A stretch of 64,000 bases of DNA from FEN-1279 sp964400285. GTDB taxonomy: Bacteria > Bacteroidota > Ignavibacteria > Tepidaquicellales > Tepidaquicellaceae. Made by a program: the position numbers and the translations under genes. This document shows positions 45,203-52,915 of the stretch, one piece after another; the first letter of the stretch is position 1, and every line of letters starts with the position of its first letter. Location of the stretch: positions 186,001 through 250,000 of the forward strand of contig CAYNTK010000003.1 of NCBI GenBank assembly GCA_964400285.1. The letters run 5' to 3'. The notes under the pieces are model-generated. The model saw only the letters and a list, made by a program, of their open reading frames with translations. It was not told the origin of the DNA and made no database searches.

Positions 45203-46216
45203 TTAATCTTTATATTTATCTAAATTAAAAAACAAACTTGCATCTTCATCTCTTAAATCTAAAATTTCTTGTTGACTTAATTGTTTTACCTTTGTCTGAT
45301 AATCTTCAAAATATGTCAGAAATATTCTTAAATCTATGTTCGGAGTTTTTTCTGCTAAGGTTAGCAGAAAATACGGATTATGAGTCGTTAAGAAAAACTG
45401 GTTCGTATTATATTTTGCAATTCTTTCCGCAAGATATTTAGTATATTTGGGGAATAAATAAACATCCGGTTCATCTAATACTATTGTTGAATCTTTATTT
45501 GTTTCTATTATAGCAGTATAAAAAAGAATTCTTTGCAGTGTATCAGCCACTGTATAAAATGGTTGAGATATTAGAATTCCATCTTTTATTTTTACAATAT
45601 ATATCATTTCCTTTTCAGCTTCTAGAAAGATATTAAACCCGTAATTTTCAAAAATACTATTTGCGAATTTTCGCAATTCAGAATTTGTTTTTAGAATTTC
45701 TAAAAGATTCTTTCCAGTCGGAGGATAAAGAAAGCTTAATTCTTTACCATCAAAATTTCTATACTTATTAAATTTACTGAATTCATAAAATTTAATAGGT
45801 GAATCTGTAATTATTTTTTCAGAACGAGCAAATTTTATATCTGAATATTCAGCATTAAAAGTACCCCCTTTAATTTTTCCTTTTGATACAATCTTAAAAA
45901 ATTTATCATGATGTACAATAATTTCGTGAGTAAAAGGTTGATTTGTATCTATTTTATAATTCGAATACTTTAAATCAACATTTAATATAATTCTTACATC
46001 ATTACCAATCATGTTATCATAAAAGAGATTACTTAATTTTTCAAACCTTATTAGGTCTTCTAATTCGTGGACATATCCAAAACTTAGTAATCCTATTCCT
46101 TCTAAAATATTCGTCTTCCCTGAATTCGGCTCACCTATAAAAATATTTACCCTACCGCAATCGAGTTCTGCTTCCTTAATTGATTTAAAATTATTTATTT
46201 TAATATGTTTTATCAT
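45203..46216 (-). CDS. AAA family ATPase (OLD/RecF-like ABC-type)
   Basis: A 337-residue SMC/ABC-type ATPase. The start IKHIKINNFKSIKEAELDCGRVNIFIGEPNSGKTN contains the Walker A P-loop near residues 28-35 and is typical of AAA_15/AAA_21 proteins. Walker B LDEPDVYLF is at about 247-255 and the H-loop His at about 279 (FFLTTHNPYFLL). The central region lacks the long coiled coil of SMC proteins. Proteins of this type pair with nuclease subunits in OLD, PARIS, Septu and RloAB-like systems. The downstream small gene is its probable partner. Confidence 0.85.
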   Translation of the reverse strand: MIKHIKINNFKSIKEAELDCGRVNIFIGEPNSGKTNILEGIGLLSFGYVHELEDLIRFEKLSNLFYDNMIGNDVRIILNVDLKYSNYKIDTNQPFTHEIIVHHDKFFKIVSKGKIKGGTFNAEYSDIKFARSEKIITDSPIKFYEFSKFNKYRNFDGKELSFLYPPTGKNLLEILKTNSELRKFANSIFENYGFNIFLEAEKEMIYIVKIKDGILISQPFYTVADTLQRILFYTAIIETNKDSTIVLDEPDVYLFPKYTKYLAERIAKYNTNQFFLTTHNPYFLLTLAEKTPNIDLRIFLTYFEDYQTKVKQLSQQEILDLRDEDASLFFNLDKYKD

Positions 46217-46397
46217 ATTATTTTTTTTATAATATAACTTTAAAAAATAATATGTTAAATATCAATATTTTGAACTAATAACAGTAAATTCTTCTAAGTA
46301 CTTCTACTCACTTAAATTAAGCACTTCCCTCTATTTTCAAATTAAACCAAAGTTTTCATATTTGTATAAAATATTTTAAAACTAAATTTTAAAAATT

Positions 46398-47315
46398 ATG
46401 AAAACAGGAAGAGACATAAAATTCGTAATCTACCAGGTTCTTTACATCTTTGTAATTTGCGTTATCGCACTCAAAGGCGCGGACATAAACCTTGTGGAAG
46501 TTATAGACAGTGAGCTTGCAAAAAAACTGCAAAGAGAAAGAGATTCTCTAATAGCATTGGGATTGATTTCTCCTATCAAATGGGATACAAACAAAATTTA
46601 TTCTCAGGCAGATTTAGAACTTATTTTGAGAGATTACATTAAGATAGACCAAAAAAAAAGAGATACTAATGAAGGAGGAATAACATCAGAAAATCAGACA
46701 GGTAATGGTCCAGGTGTAACCACAGGCAATACAGGAAATAATAACAATAGCACAACAAATGAAGGAACTACTATCAAGAAACCTGTACCACCGGAATTTA
46801 CACAGTATACTATGAATAGTATAAAGAACAACTATAATAAAGATTTAATTATTTACGGTGATGGGAAATTAATTACAACTGTTAAACCCCAAGGTTCCAC
46901 AACATTAAAGATAGGTAATGAAAAAGAAATCAAATTCGAAGTGGATGGTATCAGCGCATCAACACCCACCAAAGAAAAACAACCTCCTAAAATCGATATT
47001 CAAAAATTTATTTCCGATGGTTCCGATGTCTCGCTTCGCTCTATTCAGGGTAGAGTAGGTTATAGAGTTACTATTGTATCGAGCTATGCAGGAGATTTAA
47101 TCGTTAACATCAACGGTCCAGTAAAAATTGATAAAGTAAGTTCAACACAATTCGATATTTCATTAAACTTACTTGCTTCTGAATCTGCCTTCGACGCCTG
47201 GTCTAAAGGTAAAGTAGAACCTTATAAGGTAAGTTTTACAGTTTCAGTCAAAGATAAATATAATCCGAAGCATAGCATTTCCCAGATAGGTGTCTTTACT
47301 TTCGGAAAATGGTGA
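46398..47315 (+). CDS. Membrane-anchored periplasmic protein, unknown (GldM-like topology)
   Basis: A 305-residue protein. One N-terminal membrane helix (about residues 9-27, FVIYQVLYIFVICVIAL) is followed by a short helical region, a flexible Gly/Asn/Thr-rich linker (about 95-125) and a beta-rich C-terminal part with SLRSIQGRVGYRVTIVSSYAGDLIVNI. The helix pattern and short cytoplasmic lead resemble GldM/PorM of the T9SS motor, but sequence similarity is weak. It is monocistronic and divergent from the ATPase pair. Function unknown. Confidence 0.6.
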   Translation: MKTGRDIKFVIYQVLYIFVICVIALKGADINLVEVIDSELAKKLQRERDSLIALGLISPIKWDTNKIYSQADLELILRDYIKIDQKKRDTNEGGITSENQTGNGPGVTTGNTGNNNNSTTNEGTTIKKPVPPEFTQYTMNSIKNNYNKDLIIYGDGKLITTVKPQGSTTLKIGNEKEIKFEVDGISASTPTKEKQPPKIDIQKFISDGSDVSLRSIQGRVGYRVTIVSSYAGDLIVNINGPVKIDKVSSTQFDISLNLLASESAFDAWSKGKVEPYKVSFTVSVKDKYNPKHSISQIGVFTFGKW

Positions 47316-47386
47316 TAAATACAAAATAAAAAATAAACACGAAAAACTAAAATATCAGTGCCCTTAGTGTATAATTGGTAATTGCT

Positions 47387-48046
47387 CTATAACAAATTTC
47401 TGTTATATATCGCAAACTGCAATAACTTATTATATCCTTTTAGGTTCAGCTTTTTGCATATATTATTCCTGTGATTTTGTACTGTGCGAATACTTATGAA
47501 TAGTTTTTCTGCAATTTCCCTGCTGGTCTTGTTCTCTGCAACTTTTTTAAGCACCTGCTTTTCTGCGATTGTGAGGTGCATCAGCCCGGGGTTATCAGTA
47601 TCGAGAGTCCTCTGCTTGTTTTTTCCTTTTACAAGATAATTCAAAACTCCCGGGCTGAAATAGTACTCCCCGCTTAATACATCCTCGAGACATTTTATAA
47701 TTTCGTTTGATGCACAATCTTTTAATACATATGCAGATACATCGAGATTTATTGCCTCATTAAAATAATCTTCGTCTTTATACATTGTCAGAATAATAAT
47801 TTTTGTCAGAAGTTTTTCTTTGTTCACAGCTCTAGTAACCTCGAGACCGTTCATATAAGGCATATTAATGTCCAGAATGGCAATTTCAGGTTTATGATTT
47901 CTTATAAATTCTAATGCCTCCGTTCCGTTCGCAGCTTCTCCTATTACATTATAATCGGGATGTTCCTTTATAATATTGATTAAACCGCTTCTGATAAGTG
48001 GATGGTCATCTGCTACGATTATTTCTGTAGTTTTTCTTTCAGTCAT
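47387..48046 (-). CDS. NarL/LuxR-family response regulator
   Basis: A 219-residue regulator. The receiver domain has the acidic pair in VADDHPLIRSGL and the phosphoacceptor Asp59 in IAILDINMPYMNGLEV, with Lys in YVLKDCASNEI. The C-terminal LuxR helix-turn-helix reads LTIAEKQVLKKVAENKTSREIAEKLFISIRTVQNH. Its start overlaps the kinase stop by four bases, so the pair is one two-component system. Target genes are not evident. Confidence 0.93.
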   Translation of the reverse strand: MTERKTTEIIVADDHPLIRSGLINIIKEHPDYNVIGEAANGTEALEFIRNHKPEIAILDINMPYMNGLEVTRAVNKEKLLTKIIILTMYKDEDYFNEAINLDVSAYVLKDCASNEIIKCLEDVLSGEYYFSPGVLNYLVKGKNKQRTLDTDNPGLMHLTIAEKQVLKKVAENKTSREIAEKLFISIRTVQNHRNNICKKLNLKGYNKLLQFAIYNRNLL

Positions 48047-48885
48047 AATCTTGAAGGTATTAATATTTTAAATTTTGTTCCTTTTTGTTGTTTAGAATTT
48101 ATTTTTATACTTCCACCACAAAAAATAGTTCTGTAATTTATATTATCAAATCCCAGTCCTTTCTTTTCTTTTAGTTTTTTAATTTCAAAGCCAATTCCGT
48201 TATCTTCAATCTCTACTATAAGATTTCCTGATTTGAAGTGAATGTTAACATTAACCTCTGTAGCTTTTGAATGTTTTAAAATATTACTTATGCATTCCTG
48301 AACTATTCTATATATATTTAATTCTATATTTTTTTCAAAAATATTATCAATCTCTCCAACAGATAAATTCAGTATAATCTCTGACGCATAAAAAGCATTT
48401 TCAACCATAGATAATAATGATTTTCTTAAACCAAGTTTTTCGATTTTATTCGGATATAAATTCGATGAAACAAATCTTAACTCGTCTATAGCTTCAGTTA
48501 ACAGTATATTAATTTTATTAAGCTCTTCATATTCTTTTGATTCGACGTTGTAATTATTAGTAATTTTTATCACATCATTATTCAATATTATTAGATTTTG
48601 TCCTAAACTGTCGTGTAATTCAGATGCAATTCTTCTATAATTATCATCTTGTTGTTGTATAAATTTGCTTATTAGTTTTTCTCTTTCGATTTCAACATTT
48701 TTTAAATATCTGTATGCGTAATAAAGTAAAACAACAAATAATATAACAAGTAAAATCAAAATACGCCATAAAAACCATTTCGATTCCCAAAATGGGACTG
48801 ATGATAGCTTTAACTGAAAATAAAAATCTATAATAATAAATAGTAAAACAAGTATCAAAATCCAGCGGTAAGTTGAGTTTCTCAT
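48043..48885 (-). CDS. Sensor histidine kinase (HisKA_3, NarX-like)
   Basis: A 280-residue kinase with two N-terminal membrane helices (about residues 7-24 and 38-60) and only a short extracytoplasmic loop, so it has almost no external sensor. The phosphoacceptor His91 lies in ASELHDSLGQNL (HisKA_3 type). The ATPase domain has the N box RIVQECISNILKHSKATEV and the G1 box EIEDNGIGFEI. It is upstream of and coupled to the NarL-type regulator. Confidence 0.92.
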   Translation of the reverse strand: MRNSTYRWILILVLLFIIIDFYFQLKLSSVPFWESKWFLWRILILLVILFVVLLYYAYRYLKNVEIEREKLISKFIQQQDDNYRRIASELHDSLGQNLIILNNDVIKITNNYNVESKEYEELNKINILLTEAIDELRFVSSNLYPNKIEKLGLRKSLLSMVENAFYASEIILNLSVGEIDNIFEKNIELNIYRIVQECISNILKHSKATEVNVNIHFKSGNLIVEIEDNGIGFEIKKLKEKKGLGFDNINYRTIFCGGSIKINSKQQKGTKFKILIPSRL

Positions 48886-48955
48886 TTTAATTTTATTACT
48901 ATAAGTAATTTATTAATAAATAGTAACTATTTTAAATTCCAAAAGCTAAGAAAAT

Positions 48956-50392
48956 TTAATGTAATTTTTTAACTTTACTATTCCAAAACACATAAAACGG
49001 AATTCCAACTAATACAAGCCCTAACCCTATCCCTGCATCACGGGGATTTTGAATAATCGTAACAACTACAAGAGTAAAACTAAACAAAACAAAAATTGCT
49101 GGAATGATAGGATATCCAAAAACTTTGTATGGTCTTGGTTCTTCTTTCATTTTTTTTCTTAAAACAAATACCCCAAATGCTCCCATACCATAAAATATAA
49201 ATGAAGCAAAAAGTAGCATATCTGTCAATTGGTCAAATGAACCAGAAAGCACAAGTATGGATGCCCATATGCATTGAATTAAAAGAGAAATATAAGGTGT
49301 TCGATATTTTGAATGATGCCTACCTGCATTTAAAAAAAATAATTTATCTCTTGCCATAGCAAAATAAATTCTCGATGAGGCAAGTATTGTTCCATTCGTA
49401 GTCCCGAAAGTGGAGACCATAATTAAAATAGAAATAAAAAGGACACCATATGTCCCAAGAAATTTTCTCATAACTTCTACTGCAATTATACTATGTTGTG
49501 TTTTGGATATTTCTATAATCTCATCAACAGGCATAACATAAATATAAGCAAAATTAACTGCGAGATATATAATAATAACTATAATTACACCCCCATAAAG
49601 AGAAACTGGAATATTTTTTTTAGGATTTTTCACCTCACCTCCAAGATATCCAATATTATTCCAGCCGTCATAAGCCCAAAATGCACCTAGCATAGCTGCG
49701 AACATTGCACCAAATAATCCAAGTGATGTATCATAACTAAATCCGCTTCGCTCAAGTATTGGAGTTGCATTCGAAAAACTTCCTCCGCTAATTGTCAGGC
49801 CCAATATTATAATTGCAAAAATTCCAAGAACTTTTAATACAGTAAAAACATTTGCAATAGTTCCACCAAAGACTACACCAAAATAATTTGCTGTAGTTAG
49901 AAAAATTAGCGTAAATATCGTTAATGCTTTTACTCCAAAACCTTCAAATGGGAAGAATATACCAAGCACAGAAATATTTTCGATGTGTTCAGGGAAATGC
50001 GGAAGAGGAATAACGGCGTTAACGGATTCAGAAAACACATAAGCTATCGAAGCAATAGAAGCCGATTGAATCACAGAAAAACAAGACCATCCATATAAAA
50101 ATGCAAATGCTTTCCCATACATATTTTTAAAGTAAACATATTGTCCACCAGGCTCTGCGATTAGTCCGGCAATTTCTGCATTTGTTGCCGCGCCAAAGAG
50201 TGTGATTATCCCAGGTATTAACCAGCAAAGTAAAATTAAACCGGGAGAACCAAGCTCGACTGACATCGGTGCTATTTTTTTAAAAACCCCTGAACCAATC
50301 ATCGAACTAATTACTATCATTAATGCTGTAAACATTCCTAATCGGGTGAGAAGTCCACTTGAATGAATAGAATGAGGATTTTTTTTGTCCAA
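48956..50392 (-). CDS. APC superfamily amino acid permease
   Basis: A 478-residue membrane protein with about 12 helices. The first helix carries the APC signature SSMIGSGVFKKIAPM, and further parts are GAATNAEIAGLIAEPGGQYVYFKNMYG and GAFWAYDGWNNIGYLGGEVKNPKKNIP, as in LAT-type exchangers and SteT of Bacillus. These transport neutral amino acids, often by exchange. The exact substrate cannot be told. It stands alone between the histidine kinase and phosphofructokinase genes. Confidence 0.88.
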   Translation of the reverse strand: MDKKNPHSIHSSGLLTRLGMFTALMIVISSMIGSGVFKKIAPMSVELGSPGLILLCWLIPGIITLFGAATNAEIAGLIAEPGGQYVYFKNMYGKAFAFLYGWSCFSVIQSASIASIAYVFSESVNAVIPLPHFPEHIENISVLGIFFPFEGFGVKALTIFTLIFLTTANYFGVVFGGTIANVFTVLKVLGIFAIIILGLTISGGSFSNATPILERSGFSYDTSLGLFGAMFAAMLGAFWAYDGWNNIGYLGGEVKNPKKNIPVSLYGGVIIVIIIYLAVNFAYIYVMPVDEIIEISKTQHSIIAVEVMRKFLGTYGVLFISILIMVSTFGTTNGTILASSRIYFAMARDKLFFLNAGRHHSKYRTPYISLLIQCIWASILVLSGSFDQLTDMLLFASFIFYGMGAFGVFVLRKKMKEEPRPYKVFGYPIIPAIFVLFSFTLVVVTIIQNPRDAGIGLGLVLVGIPFYVFWNSKVKKLH

Positions 50393-50444
50393 TATTTTTT
50401 AATTAGAAAATTATTTCAGTAACAAAAAATATTTATAATGCAAA

Positions 50445-51476
50445 TCATTTAAAAAAGACCTGTGCTACTTTATATAATTCAGTATCTACGGTCTTAAGCT
50501 TTCCAATCGCCTCTTTAATTAGAATATCTGTTATAGTATTAGATTTTATAGCTGCCATTCTTCCAAATTTTCCTGCTTTAGCCATTTCAACCGCATATAC
50601 ACCAAACCTTGTTCCAAGCATTCTATCGAATGCTGAAGGCATTCCACCTCTTTGAACATAACCAAGTATAGTCGCACGGGTCTCAAAACCAGTTCTTTTT
50701 TCTATTTCCTCTGCAAGATAATAACTCACGCCACCAAGTCTCTCCCTACCAAAATCATCTAACTTTTTCTTAATCTTTTTAGTTTTCAATTCATCTTCTA
50801 TAAATTTTGCTCCCTCTGCAACTACAACAATCGAAAAAAGTTTACCCCTTTTATATCTACTTTTCAGAATATCTATAATTTCAGAAATTTTTGTTTTTTT
50901 CTCAGGAATAACAACGACATCTGCACCTCCTGCAATACCTGAATAAAGTGCAATCCACCCGGCATGTCTGCCCATTACTTCAAGTATCATAATTCTGTGA
51001 TGTGATTCAGCCGTTGTATGTAGTCTATCGATTGCCTCGGTAGCAATTCCAACTGCAGTGTCAAAACCAAAAGTATAATCTGTTCCATAAATATCGTTAT
51101 CTATCGTTTTTGGAACACCTATAATGTTAATACCCGACTCATGTGCAAATTGAGCAATATGCATAGAACCTTCACCTCCTATTGCGATTATTACATCGAA
51201 TCCTTCCTTTGATATTTTATGAAGTAATGTATCTTTGCCACCTTTCTGCTCAAAAGGAGAAAATCGAGAAGTGCCAAGTATTGTCCCACCACGATTAATT
51301 ATTCCAGCAACATTTTGCAGATTAAGAGGTTTGAAACTTTCATCAAAAATACCTTTCCAACCGTTTTTAATACCAATTGTTTCATACCCGAACTGGTCTG
51401 CTTTTCTCACAATAGCTCTTATTACAGCATTCAATCCAGGACAATCTCCACCACTTGTTAATATTCCTATTTTCAT
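50445..51476 (-). CDS. pfkA: 6-phosphofructokinase, predicted ATP-dependent
   Basis: A 343-residue PfkA-family enzyme. The donor site reads GGEGS with Gly103 (E. coli numbering 104), which in this family favours ATP over pyrophosphate, and Glu replaces the usual Asp. The catalytic loop is VPKTIDNDIYGTD with Lys123 where E. coli has Gly, like the actinobacterial group III enzymes. The substrate site MEVMGRHAGW and GYVQRGGMPSAFDR are normal. Its neighbour at 51559 has a pyrophosphate-type site. Confidence 0.88.
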   Translation of the reverse strand: MKIGILTSGGDCPGLNAVIRAIVRKADQFGYETIGIKNGWKGIFDESFKPLNLQNVAGIINRGGTILGTSRFSPFEQKGGKDTLLHKISKEGFDVIIAIGGEGSMHIAQFAHESGINIIGVPKTIDNDIYGTDYTFGFDTAVGIATEAIDRLHTTAESHHRIMILEVMGRHAGWIALYSGIAGGADVVVIPEKKTKISEIIDILKSRYKRGKLFSIVVVAEGAKFIEDELKTKKIKKKLDDFGRERLGGVSYYLAEEIEKRTGFETRATILGYVQRGGMPSAFDRMLGTRFGVYAVEMAKAGKFGRMAAIKSNTITDILIKEAIGKLKTVDTELYKVAQVFFK

Positions 51477-51558
51477 AGTTAATTATTTTTTATAGCTTTA
51501 CAAAACTATTGCAATTGTTGGTGTAATAATGTTTTATAAAAATAATAAAAAAACTTTC

Positions 51559-52881
51559 TTATTTCTTACTTTTAGTTTTTGTAATTTCACTTTGCCCTAC
51601 TTTGTCTTTTACCGGTGGGTTGTTGGTCAAATACTTGAATCTCTCAATAAATTCTTCCGTTTTCATATTTCCAATTAAAGCAAACCTTGCAACATTTTTT
51701 ATTTCATCAAAATCAGATTTCTCTAATCTAATCATATATTTCCTTGCTACTTGATAACTATCGGAATCAACATCAACTTCCCTGGTATTGATTCTTCCAT
51801 CTTTGTTTATAATATCCTCAAATTTAATCGGAATAAGTTGTCCTTTGTCAACCGTTACGATTGCACCTGAATTTCCAGTTAATAAATACCTGACCGCAGC
51901 ATAACCCAAATCCTGCGTATATTCACAATCATATGGTATTGGAGACGCACACCTCAATTCATATCCGATATCTTTATTTACTATAGTTACATTTATACCT
52001 CTTTCACGAAGTCTTCTTCTTACTTCGTCTTTTGTAATTCTTCCAATGTCTATTTCCGATAGTCTTATGTTACCATGTAAATCCTTTTCAAGATTTACGT
52101 AAGGATGGTTCCTGAGTTCTTCTTGGTCGATTCTTGTAATTATACCTTCAGCTAATACTGCTATACCATAATTACTTCCCTGTGCCATTCTTTTAATAAT
52201 CGAAGCTTCTAAAATATCACAAACAGTTTCAAAACTAATTGTCCTATCTCTAAATTCTTCACCAATAATCGTTAGTGTTGCACCCGCAGCTTTTCCAATT
52301 CCAAGGGCAAGATGTCCAGCTTTTCTTCCCATCGATACTACATAATACCACCGCCTTGTTGTTGCAGCATCGACCATTAAAGATTGAACAATATGAAATC
52401 CAAAATCGCGTGCAGTCTGATATCCGAATGTAGGCATATTACCGGGAAGAGGTAAATCATTATCGATTGTTTTAGGTACATGTGCAACCTGAATCTGACC
52501 CGAAGCTAATTGGTCAATTTTAAATGCACTTGTCGCAGTATCATCTCCTCCGATGGTTACAAGATAATCTACGGAAAGTTGTGTTAATGCTTTGATTGTT
52601 GCATCTAACATTTCTTTACTTTTTGCAGGATTTACTCTGGAAGTATGCAATATGCTTCCACCACTGTAATGAATTCTTGAAACATCTTCAATCCTTAATT
52701 CCGTTGTATGACTTGAATCACCTTTACTTAGATATTCAAATCCATCATAAATACCAATTACATTCAGACCTGAATTAATTGCTTCAATTGTTACTGACCT
52801 GATAACACCATTAATACCCGGAGCAGGTCCTCCTCCAACTAAAATAGCGAGCGTTTTTTTGTGATAATGTTCTTCTGGCAT
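51559..52881 (-). CDS. Phosphofructokinase family, predicted pyrophosphate-dependent
   Basis: A 440-residue phosphofructokinase. The donor motif TIGGDDTATSA has Asp114 in the position that is Gly in ATP enzymes, and Lys137 lies in VPKTIDNDLPLPG. Both together are the hallmark of PPi-dependent enzymes. Further motifs are VSMGRKAGHLALGIG and the tail GNMKTEEFIERFKYL. It would work reversibly in glycolysis and gluconeogenesis. The C-terminus is Lys-rich. It lies 82 bases upstream of the ATP-type gene in the same direction. Confidence 0.85.
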   Translation of the reverse strand: MPEEHYHKKTLAILVGGGPAPGINGVIRSVTIEAINSGLNVIGIYDGFEYLSKGDSSHTTELRIEDVSRIHYSGGSILHTSRVNPAKSKEMLDATIKALTQLSVDYLVTIGGDDTATSAFKIDQLASGQIQVAHVPKTIDNDLPLPGNMPTFGYQTARDFGFHIVQSLMVDAATTRRWYYVVSMGRKAGHLALGIGKAAGATLTIIGEEFRDRTISFETVCDILEASIIKRMAQGSNYGIAVLAEGIITRIDQEELRNHPYVNLEKDLHGNIRLSEIDIGRITKDEVRRRLRERGINVTIVNKDIGYELRCASPIPYDCEYTQDLGYAAVRYLLTGNSGAIVTVDKGQLIPIKFEDIINKDGRINTREVDVDSDSYQVARKYMIRLEKSDFDEIKNVARFALIGNMKTEEFIERFKYLTNNPPVKDKVGQSEITKTKSKK

Positions 52882-52915
52882 ATTAATAAATTTAAATATT
52901 ATTTATAAAAACATA

